Below, piece after piece: positions 1 through 8,703 of a stretch of DNA of 64,000 bases. Each line of letters begins with the position of its first letter. Positions within the stretch are counted from its first letter, which is position 1. Source of the stretch: GCA-2720865 sp047630275 (GTDB lineage: Bacteria > Bdellovibrionota > Bacteriovoracia > Bacteriovoracales > Bacteriovoracaceae); the NCBI GenBank assembly GCA_047630275.1, contig JBLHVN010000001.1, positions 434,001 through 498,000 on the forward strand, given 5' to 3'. Under the pieces are notes generated by a model. The model was given only the letters and a program-made list of their open reading frames with translations, made no database searches and was not told the origin of the DNA. The translations under genes and the position numbers were made by a program.

Positions 1-1521
1 GAAGCCGCGAGATCCGCTGGAAAAGAAATAACTTTTATCATCCCTATTACACCAGCACCCTTTCTTCCAAATGGTGGGCTTCCTTCTTTTTTGGCTAGAA
101 CCTTAAGCTTAAGCCCAAACAATATGGTCTATGGAAATCTCGATGGAGATGGAAATCTTAATAAAATCTATAGCTTCTTTGATACCCGTGTTTATCAAGC
201 TTTTTGTAAGTTTGTAGGGGCCTTAGGAGAATATTTTACTGAAGCAGGAGTTGACTCTGATATTTGGGGAGCAAGCTTTGGTTGTATTGAAAATGGAATT
301 GACGACGGAAGCTTCACTGATTTTTTCTTTGATAGATCAAGCGTTTTTGAACAAGGCTTTAGCCGCTATCTAGAAGCAAAGAAAAGCGAGAGGCAAGAAG
401 ATGAAGTTGTTTGCGTAAGAGACGAAGAAGCTCAAAAGATTGAATTTCATAATACGATTAAAGATCTTTATTACCAAGAAGCTAAGGAATCTCTTAGCGG
501 AAATTGGGAAGGCTCTTTAAAGTTTGGTTTTTTAGGGGCCAATAGCGAAGCTTTCTTCAAGAGGCTCTCAGGTAACGATGATACCTTAGCTTATTCAAGG
601 CAAGTGATGGAATCCATGATTAGAAATGTGGTTCCTTCTTCAATCCTAGTTCCCCATAGGAGCAAGAAGGGTGTTCTTGGTAAACAACTAAGTGATCTTA
701 TTGCGAATTCTTTTTTAGAATCAAAATTAAGACAAGATTATTACGATGATGATTCTCATATAACCTTAGTCCCTATGCGCTTCTTTGAAGTTTATGACTA
801 TGAAACGGGTAGACCCCATAACCATGCCTCATGGGATAGCTTAGGCCTTCTTCATTATTTTTCCCGTGACTACAGATGGTGCTTTTCCCTCAGCAGTGAG
901 ACCAGTATTCCCTTTGATGAAACGACAGATCATGAAGAGAAGATTCATTTTTATCATGGAGAGAGGATGAACCGAAAGGCTTTCAATACTCTCTTAAAGA
1001 TCTTCATGAGTGGAGGTAAGGTTATCCTTAACCGCTCTGGGCTGGGGATTGATTATTTAAAACGCTTAGAGAGCTTTTTCTTAGAGAATTCTTTAAAGGT
1101 TGAGAAGGTAAATTTTCACACCATCATTCATAATATCGTTCTTGGAGAAGGGCGCCTGATCATCTTAGAAGGTGATAAACTTGAAGACTTAAATCCATCA
1201 GTAAAATTAACCTTTTGGAAAAAACTCTTAGATACTTTTAATTTAAAACATATTTCAGTTAAGACCACTGAAGGCGTTGATTATTTTTGGAGAACCAGAA
1301 CCAGTTCTCCGAGTGAGCTTAATTACGAAGAGATTAGAAGAGCGAGCTTTTATAATCCAACAAGCTATAAACAAAAGATTCATATTAAGATGAAGAAAAA
1401 CTTTGCCCTCATGAAAGTTCTTGATGAGCATAATGTAAGCGTCCAATCATCTCCTAATGAGCAGGTCATCGACATGCTTCCGGGGGGAGTTATTTCTATG
1501 GATTTTGGAGTGTACTCATGA
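1..1521 (+). CDS. Large protein of uncertain function, 5' end outside window
   Basis: The reading frame is open from the first base, so the gene begins upstream; the first internal start-like codon (TTG at 91) has no ribosome site and is not taken as the start. About 506 residues are visible, with no obvious membrane segment. The N-terminal half has a run of text (EAARSAGKEITFIIPITPAP) and a stretch around YFTEAGVDSDIWGASFGCIE that look like strands of a TIM-barrel glycosidase. The later MNRKAFNTLLKIFMSGGKVI recalls the amidotransferase-like domain that follows the barrel in GH42-type enzymes. This is a weak impression from fold-like patterns, not a family match. The next gene overlaps it by 4 bases (ATGA), so the two are probably translated together. 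Confidence 0.55.
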   Translation, partial: EAARSAGKEITFIIPITPAPFLPNGGLPSFLARTLSLSPNNMVYGNLDGDGNLNKIYSFFDTRVYQAFCKFVGALGEYFTEAGVDSDIWGASFGCIENGIDDGSFTDFFFDRSSVFEQGFSRYLEAKKSERQEDEVVCVRDEEAQKIEFHNTIKDLYYQEAKESLSGNWEGSLKFGFLGANSEAFFKRLSGNDDTLAYSRQVMESMIRNVVPSSILVPHRSKKGVLGKQLSDLIANSFLESKLRQDYYDDDSHITLVPMRFFEVYDYETGRPHNHASWDSLGLLHYFSRDYRWCFSLSSETSIPFDETTDHEEKIHFYHGERMNRKAFNTLLKIFMSGGKVILNRSGLGIDYLKRLESFFLENSLKVEKVNFHTIIHNIVLGEGRLIILEGDKLEDLNPSVKLTFWKKLLDTFNLKHISVKTTEGVDYFWRTRTSSPSELNYEEIRRASFYNPTSYKQKIHIKMKKNFALMKVLDEHNVSVQSSPNEQVIDMLPGGVISMDFGVYS

Positions 1522-1922
1522 CCAATAATGACGCCATTGTTATGATCTATGATTATAAAGAAGGGGCTGATCTGAAGCCCTCTGCTTATTATTTATTTCA
1601 TGCCTTTGATGAGAATGGATTGGTAGAACTTGATACCATGGTTGAGGTTTACGAGGAGTTTATCAATCAAACTCCTGAGACTGGACACCTTCCTCTTGGG
1701 CCCTTTGAAGACTTAAACTTCTTAAATCAATTTGCCTTTAAGGTCTGTGAAAAAAACGACAACTCACTGGTGAGCCTAATCTCTGTTAAGGATTATAATG
1801 CCATACTAGAAGAGGCCACTACTGGTGTAGATCTATTTCAAGACCTAACGGAGAAGGGAAATAGGATTGAGAACCTAGATCATAGTTCTAAAACCGGTTT
1901 ACTCGGGAAATTATTTCATTGA
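1518..1922 (+). CDS. Small hypothetical protein coupled to the preceding gene
   Basis: A 134-residue acidic, cytoplasmic-looking protein with no signal peptide or membrane segment. I do not recognise the family. Its ATG overlaps the stop of the preceding large gene (ATGA), which indicates translational coupling and probably a shared job. The C-terminal tail (SSKTGLLGKLFH) is basic and could be a short helix. The gene ends just before a GC-rich intergenic stretch containing a small AGCG/CGCT hairpin. Confidence 0.65.
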   Translation: MTNNDAIVMIYDYKEGADLKPSAYYLFHAFDENGLVELDTMVEVYEEFINQTPETGHLPLGPFEDLNFLNQFAFKVCEKNDNSLVSLISVKDYNAILEEATTGVDLFQDLTEKGNRIENLDHSSKTGLLGKLFH

Positions 1923-1987
1923 CGCGCAGCGTGGGCGCTAATTAGAAAATCGCGATAAAATTTATCTATCATTGTCAGGAGGACAAG

Positions 1988-2797
1988 ATGCTAAGTACAG
2001 AAGGTACTAATGATAAAAAGTGGGGCAACTTCTTATTGCTCGCTCTTTTCTTACAGATCTCAGCTTGGAGCTATGAAGCTTACTTTAATAGCACCGTTAT
2101 AAACTCTGTCTTCTTTTTAAACCTTAATTTAAGCGATAGCTTTGCAACTGCCTTTGATATGGTTTCAAGCTTTGTTCTATTAGGCTCTTTTGCTCTTTTC
2201 ATGGTTACAAAAAGGGCTTCCTTACTCCTTATTCCTACTTTATATGCTCTTGCTCTGCCTATTTGTCAGATCATTCTTCATAGCAGCTTTGCTTATGAGT
2301 ATGCTCTTCTTTCTAACGGAGCGAGGATTGGCCTGCCCCTAGTGCTTTATCTCTTTTATAAAGGTGAGCAAGTGTGGAGCATTGAGAAAAGGTTTATCAT
2401 CCGCTTTGCTATTGCCATGACTTTTATAGGCCATGGTATTGAAGCCCTAATAGAGCATCCAAAGTTTATTGATTTTCTCATAGAGTCCTCCGCTATTTTC
2501 CTTGGTTATGACTTAACCGAAGGAACCGCTATTCAAATCCTCGCTCTTATCGGGGCGGCAGATATTGTCTTTGCCATAAGCGGTTTGATCAAACCTAGGG
2601 CCTGGATTTACACTTGGATGGCAACTTGGGGATTAGTCACAGCAGTATGCCGCTTGGTTTATTTTCAGTGGGACGGGGTCTTTCCTATGCTTTTAAGAAG
2701 CGCTCATTGGGCCCTTCCTGCATTAGTTGTTTGGACCATATTAGAAAAAAGAAAAGCTACTCAGCCATGGAAGGTTTGGAGTTCAGTCAAAGGATAG
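1988..2797 (+). CDS. Polytopic integral membrane protein, unknown function
   Basis: A 269-residue protein with about seven to eight hydrophobic segments, starting after a polar N-terminus of about 12 residues. The ATG is preceded by a strong AGGAGG at about 1978. The general build (short helices, conserved small residues, His in a GHGIEALIEHP stretch near residue 155) resembles DoxX-like small membrane proteins, but no diagnostic motif supports a firm assignment. It ends 2 bases before the start of the phosphatase-like gene, so both are likely in one transcript. Confidence 0.7.
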   Translation: MLSTEGTNDKKWGNFLLLALFLQISAWSYEAYFNSTVINSVFFLNLNLSDSFATAFDMVSSFVLLGSFALFMVTKRASLLLIPTLYALALPICQIILHSSFAYEYALLSNGARIGLPLVLYLFYKGEQVWSIEKRFIIRFAIAMTFIGHGIEALIEHPKFIDFLIESSAIFLGYDLTEGTAIQILALIGAADIVFAISGLIKPRAWIYTWMATWGLVTAVCRLVYFQWDGVFPMLLRSAHWALPALVVWTILEKRKATQPWKVWSSVKG

Positions 2798-2799
2798 GA

Positions 2800-3981
2800 A
2801 TGAAAAAGTTATTTTTCTCTCTCAGTATTTTTTTATTATCACTTAAAGTTTTCGCTGGAGCGGGGGCTGGCATTCAACACTTAAGAGTTGTTTGGCATGA
2901 AGACCCGGCCCACGAAGCCTATGTTATGTGGACAACAGATAAGTATAAAACAAAGTCTTATCTTTATTATGATACGGTCCCTAGAAAAGGGGTCCTTTCA
3001 AAGTATCGTTATAAAAACAATGCTAAAACCAAACCCATCCTCTACACCTTAGACACTCGTCATAAGTCTAAGCTTAAGAAGCTTAAGCCAAATACAATGT
3101 ATTACTTTATGGCCGTCACTAATGGGATGAAGTCTAAGGAATATCATTTTAAGACGGCTCCTGATGGAGGGGTTAACTTTAAGATTCTTTTCGGAGGGGA
3201 TAGCCGCTCTGATAGACCTAAGAGAAGAGAGATCAACAGAAGCCTATCAAAGATGCTTGAATCAGACTCTAGCATCCTAGCTCTTTGTCATGGGGGTGAT
3301 TATATCGCCAACGGACTTTCTTGGAAGCAATGGAAGTACTGGCTTGAGGATCATCTCTTAACAGTGACTAGCAAGGGAAGGATGCTTCCTATAATTCCTA
3401 CCAGAGGGAATCACGAATTAGCTTCACCGCTCTTTAATGATGTGTTCGCTAGACCTGGTGGACTCTTTAAGAAGAACTACTATCGTATCAAGATTGGGGA
3501 CTTCTCCATTATTACTCTCAATTCAAATGCCTCAGCTGCTGGTAGGCAAAAACGTTGGCTTAAGAAGACTTTAAAGAAGGCGAGAAAAGACTCTAAGTGG
3601 ATCGTGGCCAACTATCACCGTCCTCTTTGGCCTGCTGTGAAGAAGCCTGGAAGAGGGATTAAGCACTGGGTGCCTCTTTTTGAAAAGTATCAGATAGATA
3701 TGGCCTTTGAGTCAGATGGGCATGTTTTAAAGAGAACGGTTCCTATATATCAAAATAGGCAAGACCCAGTTAGAGGGATTGTTTATGTGGGTGAGGGGGG
3801 ACTTGGTGTTAAGCAAAGGAATCCTAAGAAGGACCGATGGTTCTTAAGAAGCCCAGGTTACGCCACGTCAAAGCACCATGTTATGACCCTAGAAGTGACA
3901 CCAAGCAGAATGATCTACACAGTTGATCTCCCAGATGGAACTGTTTTCGATAAGATGGAACTTCTTCCAAGAAAAAGATAA
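2800..3981 (+). CDS. Secreted purple-acid-phosphatase-like metallophosphoesterase
   Basis: The start is placed at the ATG at 2800, preceded by AGGATAGG and followed by a signal peptide (MKKLFFSLSIFLLSLKVFAG); the open frame extends upstream but overlaps the previous gene. About 393 residues. An N-terminal fibronectin-III-like domain (residues about 25-120, with the VVWHEDPAHEAYVMWTT stretch) is followed by a calcineurin-like phosphoesterase domain with the metal-binding blocks GGDSRSD, HGGDY, GNHE and NYHRP. The last block reads SDGHVLKR, where purple acid phosphatases usually have GHVHxYER, so one metal-ligand histidine appears to be missing. It should act on a phosphoester in the periplasm or outside the cell; the substrate is unknown. 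Confidence 0.85.
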   Translation: MKKLFFSLSIFLLSLKVFAGAGAGIQHLRVVWHEDPAHEAYVMWTTDKYKTKSYLYYDTVPRKGVLSKYRYKNNAKTKPILYTLDTRHKSKLKKLKPNTMYYFMAVTNGMKSKEYHFKTAPDGGVNFKILFGGDSRSDRPKRREINRSLSKMLESDSSILALCHGGDYIANGLSWKQWKYWLEDHLLTVTSKGRMLPIIPTRGNHELASPLFNDVFARPGGLFKKNYYRIKIGDFSIITLNSNASAAGRQKRWLKKTLKKARKDSKWIVANYHRPLWPAVKKPGRGIKHWVPLFEKYQIDMAFESDGHVLKRTVPIYQNRQDPVRGIVYVGEGGLGVKQRNPKKDRWFLRSPGYATSKHHVMTLEVTPSRMIYTVDLPDGTVFDKMELLPRKR

Positions 3982-4008
3982 TTTCAATTTCAAAATAAAC
4001 GCATTGCG

Positions 4009-4028
4009 TGCAGGGCAAAAGCCCTGCA
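4009..4028. terminator. GC-rich hairpin after the phosphatase gene
   Basis: An 8-bp perfect stem TGCAGGGC / GCCCTGCA closes an AAAA loop in an otherwise AT-rich gap between the phosphatase gene and the ole operon regulator. It is followed by GCTAGCGCCTTTAC rather than a clean T run, so it is a possible but not canonical intrinsic terminator. Confidence 0.45.
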
Positions 4029-4081
4029 GCTAGCGCCTTTACATCAATTAAACTATTGATTACTCTCATATCTCAAAAATG

Positions 4082-4098
4082 AAATATTTAAAATATTT
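4082..4098. promoter_or_regulatory. AT-rich near-palindrome ahead of the ole operon regulator
   Basis: AAATATTTAAAATATTT is almost its own reverse complement and consists of two AAATATTT half-sites. It lies 17 bases before the ATG of the GbsR/MarR-like gene, the usual place for an autoregulatory operator of such proteins. I could not match a convincing -35/-10 pair around it, so promoter and operator roles are inferred from position only. Confidence 0.3.
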
Positions 4099-4114
4099 GT
4101 AATAGGGATATAAA

Positions 4115-4753
4115 ATGCAACCTGAAGATTTACTCCACGAGCTTAAGTACTTTGAAGATTTTTTAAAGAAGATCGGCTTCAAAAGAATTGAAGGATCTGT
4201 TTACGGCTTCTTGGCCCTATCAGAAACTTCACTTTCAAGTGAAGACATTCAAGCAGGCCTTGGTCTTTCTCAATCTGCCGTAAGTAATTCACTAAAGACT
4301 CTTACTTTTTATAAGGCCATCGATTCAAGTGAAGACCGTGAACGAGGCTGTAGAGTTTATGAAGCCTCTGAAGATTGCCTTAGTATTGTTTCAAATGTTT
4401 TCAAGAAAAGAGAGAGTGACTTTATCCGCGAATATAAATTAATGGCTGAAAGAGTGCTTAAGGTCTCTAGAGAAAAAGGGGCCACGGAAAACAGCGTCCG
4501 AGTAAAAAGGTTTAAATCAATTGTTTCAACCTGCGAGCTTGGAGAAGTCATCATCAAGTTTGTTTATTCTCTAGATGAAATGGGCCTAAGCCAGCACCTT
4601 CCAAAAGTAACAGATAAGCTTCCAAACGTTCTTGAACTCGTCACAACCAATGCTGAAAAAGGCTTAGATGTAGCGAATAAGCTCAAAGGAATTGTGGGAA
4701 ATAGAATGAAGAACTATATGGGTAAATTATCAGGAGATCAGCATGTTAAATAA
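4115..4753 (+). CDS. GbsR/MarR-type winged-helix transcriptional regulator, first gene of ole operon
   Basis: A 212-residue protein. Residues about 20-90 form a winged helix-turn-helix, with the recognition region GLGLSQSAVSNSLKTLTFYK and the wing segment SSEDRERGCRVYEA. The C-terminal half is helical and probably mediates dimerisation. GbsR/MarR relatives respond to small molecules or lipids, and often repress their own operon. Here the gene leads a 12-gene lipid operon and its 3' end overlaps the ketosynthase gene by 11 bases, so it is very likely the local controller. The ATG is preceded by a weak ribosome site (TAGGG). The ligand is unknown. Confidence 0.82.
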   Translation: MQPEDLLHELKYFEDFLKKIGFKRIEGSVYGFLALSETSLSSEDIQAGLGLSQSAVSNSLKTLTFYKAIDSSEDRERGCRVYEASEDCLSIVSNVFKKRESDFIREYKLMAERVLKVSREKGATENSVRVKRFKSIVSTCELGEVIIKFVYSLDEMGLSQHLPKVTDKLPNVLELVTTNAEKGLDVANKLKGIVGNRMKNYMGKLSGDQHVK

Positions 4754-5978
4754 GCAACGAATCGTTATCACTGGTGTTGGTCTTACAGCTCCTAATGGAA
4801 ACAACCTAAGCGAGTTTAGAAATGCTCTCTTAAATCAAGTCTCGGGTATTCAAAGAACTGAGATCCGTCATATGGGAATGCAGCCCGCTGGGCTTTGTGA
4901 CTTTGATGAATTCAAGCATCAGAAGAAGAAGACTAGAAGAAGAGGAACTAGAGCGGGATCAATTGCAATCTACTGCGCCAACGAAGCGCTAGAGGACTCG
5001 GGTTTAAAGATTGAAGATATTGATAAAGAAAGAACTGGAATCTATTTAGGAATCACTGAGCATGGAAATGTCGAAACAGAAAATGAGATTCACGAGCTCT
5101 ATCAAAACAACTTAGATACTTCTTTTTGGTCTCATCATCATAACCCAAGAACTGTCGCCAACGCTCCAGCCGGAGAGGTTAGCTTAAACCTTGGGATCAC
5201 TGGACCTAGTTATTGTATTGGCGCTGCTTGCGCTGCAGGAAATATTGGTCTTATTCATGGGCTTCAAATGCTTCAACTTGGAGAAGTTGATATGGCCCTC
5301 GCTGGCGGGGTTTCAGAGAGTACAGAAACCTTTGGGATCTATGCAGCCTTTAAGTCTCAAGGGGCTTTAGGGGAAGATGAAGACGTGACTAAGGCGATCA
5401 AGCCACTTGATTCAAATAGAAATGGAATTGTTATAGCGGAAGGGGGAGCTGTTTATGTCTTAGAAAGACTTGAAACTGCTCTTGAACGTGGAGCAAAGAT
5501 CTATGGAGAGATTGCTGGTTATCATGTGAACTCTGATGCCTCTGACTTTGTTCTTCCTAATCCTGAAAGACAACTTCAGTGTATGCAGGCCGCAATGAAA
5601 AAGGCTGAACTTACACCAAATGATATTGATATTGTGAACCTTCACGCTACGGGAACAACGGCGGGAGACATCAATGAATGTGAAGCAGTAAGCATGGCCT
5701 TCGGCTCAAGTGAAAACACTCACATCAATTGCACAAAAGGGTTTATCGGTCACGCCATGGGGGCAGCTGGTGCTCTTGAGCTTGCAGGGAATCTCCCGAG
5801 CTTTGAAGACAACAAGGTTCACTCTTGTAAGATCATCGAAGAGGTTGATCCAAAGTGTAATCTAAAAGGTCTTGTTAATGGGGACCCTATTGAAAAAGAA
5901 GTAAATACTATTCTCAACAGTTCCTTTGGAATGCTTGGGATTAACTCATGTTTAATTATTAAGAAATACACAAAATAA
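4743..5978 (+). CDS. FabF-type beta-ketoacyl-ACP synthase (chain elongation)
   Basis: A 411-residue condensing enzyme of the KAS II/FabF type, matching the usual family length. The catalytic Cys163 lies in IGAACAAGN, with His301 in HATGTTAGD and His337 in GHAMGAAG, giving the full Cys-His-His triad of a decarboxylating elongation enzyme. It would extend an acyl chain with malonyl-ACP. It overlaps the regulator gene and is followed 20 bases later by an acyl carrier protein gene, so it probably works on that dedicated carrier. It is not a priming factor (chain-length factor), because the active Cys is present. It could alternatively be a housekeeping FabF, but the context argues for a pathway-specific one. 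Confidence 0.9.
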   Translation: MLNKQRIVITGVGLTAPNGNNLSEFRNALLNQVSGIQRTEIRHMGMQPAGLCDFDEFKHQKKKTRRRGTRAGSIAIYCANEALEDSGLKIEDIDKERTGIYLGITEHGNVETENEIHELYQNNLDTSFWSHHHNPRTVANAPAGEVSLNLGITGPSYCIGAACAAGNIGLIHGLQMLQLGEVDMALAGGVSESTETFGIYAAFKSQGALGEDEDVTKAIKPLDSNRNGIVIAEGGAVYVLERLETALERGAKIYGEIAGYHVNSDASDFVLPNPERQLQCMQAAMKKAELTPNDIDIVNLHATGTTAGDINECEAVSMAFGSSENTHINCTKGFIGHAMGAAGALELAGNLPSFEDNKVHSCKIIEEVDPKCNLKGLVNGDPIEKEVNTILNSSFGMLGINSCLIIKKYTK

Positions 5979-5998
5979 ATTCTATAAAGGAGCTAATT

Positions 5999-6247
5999 AT
6001 GGAAACAACAGAAGTAAGACAAAAAGTATTAGACATCATCGCTGACATTGCTATGGATGATGATGTGACAACAATTGATGATAGTGTTGCTCTTAGAGAC
6101 CAACTTGATCTTGATTCAATGGACTTCCTTGATATCGTCATGGAACTTAAGAAACGTCATAAGATCATCGTTCCAGAAGCTGATTATCCTCAGCTTGCGA
6201 CTATGGACAGCTGCGTATCTTATTTAACGCCTAAGTTCGTTCAGTAG
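5999..6247 (+). CDS. Dedicated acyl carrier protein
   Basis: An 82-residue acidic protein with the phosphopantetheine attachment site at Ser40 in the DLDSMDF motif, flanked by the helices expected of an acyl carrier protein. The ATG follows a clear AAGGAG. The sequence is more divergent than housekeeping AcpP, which typically has GADSLDTVE around the serine. That fits a pathway-specific carrier that holds the growing chain for the neighbouring FabF-, FabG-, FabZ- and FabI-like enzymes. No phosphopantetheinyl transferase is encoded in the window, so a general one elsewhere must activate it. Confidence 0.9.
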   Translation: METTEVRQKVLDIIADIAMDDDVTTIDDSVALRDQLDLDSMDFLDIVMELKKRHKIIVPEADYPQLATMDSCVSYLTPKFVQ

Positions 6248-6286
6248 TTTTTGCGCGAGCAAAAATCTCAAGGCTTGGAACATAGT

Positions 6287-7675
6287 ATGAACAAAGCTTA
6301 CGATACCATTATCATAGGGGCGGGAATGTCTGGTCTAGCGGCCGGAATCCGCCTAGCTATGTTTGATAAGAAGGTCTTGATCCTTGAAAAGCATACTATT
6401 GCTGGTGGGTTGAATTCTTTTTATGCCCGAAAGGGTCGTAAGCTAGATGTTGGTCTTCACGCTATGACTAACTTTGCCAAAAAAGGTGAGAGGGGAGCCC
6501 CTCTTACTAAGCTTTTAAAGCAGCTTCGCATTCCTTATGGAGAACTTGCTTTAAATGAACAGCAAGGCTCTAAAATCATCTTTCCTGATACAGAGCTTAG
6601 CTTTTCAAATGATCTGAATGTTTTTACTGACGATGTCCTTGAAAAATTTCCTAAGGAGAAAGATGGCTTTATGGCCCTCCTTGAAGATATTAGAAATTTT
6701 AATGAAGTCAGTTTAGAAAATCCTTATGAATCTGCTAAAGAGCGTGTGGCCAAGATGATAGGGGATGAAAAGCTTCGCGAGATGATCTTTTGTCCACTTT
6801 TGATCTATGGGTCAGCTTGGGAAGATGATATGGATTTTTCTCAATTTGTGATCATGTTTAAGAGCATCTTCTTAGAGGGGTTTTCTCGCCCTGAAGGTGG
6901 CGTGAGGAGAGTGATCTCTTTACTTATGAAAAAGTACAAGGCCCTTGGAGGAGAAGTTCGCTTTAGGTCCGGGGTTCATGAGATCATCTCAGAAGACTCA
7001 GTGATTAAAGGTGTAAAGCTTGAAAGTGGAGAAGTGATCACAGCTTCAAAGGTACTCTCTTCAATTGGACTTCCCGAAACGGTAGCGAGTCTTAAAGAAA
7101 AGGTTGATCTAGACCCGAAGGTTGGAAAGCTTAGCTTTACAGAAACCATTCTTTGTTATGATAAAAAGCCTAAAGACTTTGGGGTTAAAGACACCATTGT
7201 CTTTTATAATGAAAATCAAAAGTATCACTATAGAAAACCAAGCACCCTCTTTGATGAAAAGAGTGCCGTGATTTGTTTACCGAATAACTTTGAAATAGAT
7301 GATTATGAAGATGGGATGATCCGTTTAACTTTCATGGCGAACTTTGACCTTTGGAATGATCTATCTTCTGAGCAGTATGACTTAGAAAAAGAAAAGGTTC
7401 TCACGGCTTCAAAAGATATTGTGAAAAAGCTCTATCCTCAAATGGACGAGGAACCAAACTTTGTCGATATCTTTACCCCTACAACAATCAAGAAATTTAC
7501 AAGTCACCACGGCGGGACCGTGTATGGCTCAACTGATAAAAGCCGGGATGGAAGAACACCTATCAAAGGGCTTTATATAATTGGAACTGATCAAGGCTTC
7601 TTAGGAATCGTGGGGGCCATGCTCTCGGGAATTTCCATGGCCAATCTTCACTGCCTAATGGAAGGAAGTAATTAA
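6287..7675 (+). CDS. CrtI-family FAD-dependent oxidoreductase, copy 1 (phytoene desaturase-like)
   Basis: The start is placed at the ATG at 6287 (462 residues), because an FAD-binding Rossmann motif, IIIGAGMSGLAAGIRLA, begins almost at once. The open frame extends to a TTG at 6251, which has no ribosome site. The glutamate of LILEKH and the following GGLNSFYARKGRKLDVGLH are typical of the phytoene desaturase, carotenoid isomerase and retinol saturase superfamily, as is the C-terminal YIIGTDQGF block that closes over FAD. Such enzymes desaturate, saturate or isomerise polyenes. No carotenoid genes are nearby; the neighbours make fatty acyl chains and olefins, so an acyl or hydrocarbon substrate is likely. 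Its stop and the oleA start overlap as TAATG. Confidence 0.85.
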   Translation: MNKAYDTIIIGAGMSGLAAGIRLAMFDKKVLILEKHTIAGGLNSFYARKGRKLDVGLHAMTNFAKKGERGAPLTKLLKQLRIPYGELALNEQQGSKIIFPDTELSFSNDLNVFTDDVLEKFPKEKDGFMALLEDIRNFNEVSLENPYESAKERVAKMIGDEKLREMIFCPLLIYGSAWEDDMDFSQFVIMFKSIFLEGFSRPEGGVRRVISLLMKKYKALGGEVRFRSGVHEIISEDSVIKGVKLESGEVITASKVLSSIGLPETVASLKEKVDLDPKVGKLSFTETILCYDKKPKDFGVKDTIVFYNENQKYHYRKPSTLFDEKSAVICLPNNFEIDDYEDGMIRLTFMANFDLWNDLSSEQYDLEKEKVLTASKDIVKKLYPQMDEEPNFVDIFTPTTIKKFTSHHGGTVYGSTDKSRDGRTPIKGLYIIGTDQGFLGIVGAMLSGISMANLHCLMEGSN

Positions 7676-8703
7676 TGCGTTTTAATAATGTGGTTCTTTC
7701 AGACTTTGCTCATTATTTACCTGAAAAGGTTATGACTTCTGATGAAATAGAATCGAGGCTTGCTCCTCTTTATAATAAACTAGGACTCCCCGAAGGTCGT
7801 CTTGAACTGATGACGGGAATCACTGAACGCCGTTATTGGGATCCAGGCACAAGGCCATCGGCCCTTTCTACAAAAGCGGCTAATAACCTCTTTGAAAAAA
7901 GAAAGATTAATAGATCTGATATTGACCTTGTTATGCACGCTAGCGTTTGCCGTGATTTCTTAGAGCCTTCCACGGCCGCGGTTGTTCATTGCGATCTAGG
8001 GCTTAAGCCTGAAGCGATGCTCTTTGATCTTTCAAACGCATGTCTTGGAGTGATGAGTTCTATGGTGGTAGCGGCAAATCTAATTGAAAGCGGGGCCATT
8101 AAGCATGCCTTAGTCGTTAGTGGTGAAAATGGTGGACCTCTTCTTTTTCAAACTATTGAAACTCTTTTAAATGACGACACAATTACGAGAAAGAATATTA
8201 AGAAGTACATAGCTAACCTCACTATCGGTTCTGCCGCTGTGGCTTATACTCTTTCTCATAAAGACTATGCAGATGGCCCAAAGCTTGTGGGGGGAATCAG
8301 CATGGCGGACACTACGGCCAATGTTCTTTGTCAGGGAGGCGGTGATACCCAGGCCCTGATGATGGAGACTGACTCAGAAGAGCTGATGAAAAAAGGCGTT
8401 GTCCTAGCTAAAGAGACTTGGGAGAGAACAAAGGCCGAACTTTCATGGAGTAATGAAGACATTGACTTTGCTATTGGTCATCAAGTGGGGAAGGCCCATG
8501 AAAGCCTAACTATGGAAGCTCTTGGGTTAACAGAAACAAAGACATTTAAAACATATCCCTTCTTGGGAAATACAGGTTCAGCTGCCCTTCCGGTCACTCT
8601 TGATTTATTGAATCATGAGATGAAGATTGAGAAAGGCTCAAAACTGGCCTTACTAGGAATTGGCTCAGGTCTGAATTCCATTATGCTAGGAGTAGAGTGG
8701 TGA
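7675..8703 (+). CDS. oleA: OleA, acyl-CoA/ACP head-to-head Claisen condensing enzyme
   Basis: A 342-residue thiolase-fold enzyme. Cys123 is in NACLGVMSS, His269 in GHQVGKAH and Asn299 in FLGNTGSAALP, the KAS III-like triad. The diagnostic OleA features are the glutamate Glu97 in CRDFLEPSTA, which acts as the base for the non-decarboxylative condensation, and the N-terminal signature GRLELMTGITERRYW. OleA joins two fatty acyl thioesters to a 2-alkyl-3-ketoacid, the first step of long-chain olefin synthesis. It is followed by oleB, oleC and oleD in order with overlapping ends. In this operon at least one acyl donor could come from the dedicated ACP; that is inference. Confidence 0.93.
   Translation: MRFNNVVLSDFAHYLPEKVMTSDEIESRLAPLYNKLGLPEGRLELMTGITERRYWDPGTRPSALSTKAANNLFEKRKINRSDIDLVMHASVCRDFLEPSTAAVVHCDLGLKPEAMLFDLSNACLGVMSSMVVAANLIESGAIKHALVVSGENGGPLLFQTIETLLNDDTITRKNIKKYIANLTIGSAAVAYTLSHKDYADGPKLVGGISMADTTANVLCQGGGDTQALMMETDSEELMKKGVVLAKETWERTKAELSWSNEDIDFAIGHQVGKAHESLTMEALGLTETKTFKTYPFLGNTGSAALPVTLDLLNHEMKIEKGSKLALLGIGSGLNSIMLGVEW

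Noticed and set aside
1922..1987. Hairpin AGCG/CGCT and a TTGACG hexamer before the membrane-protein gene, as terminator or promoter
   Set aside because: Stem of 4 bp without a T run, and no -10 at proper spacing from TTGACG.
3881..4069. 62-residue minus-strand frame over the phosphatase end and the GC-rich hairpin
   Set aside because: Overlaps the end of a solid gene, no ribosome site, and sequence dominated by the hairpin.
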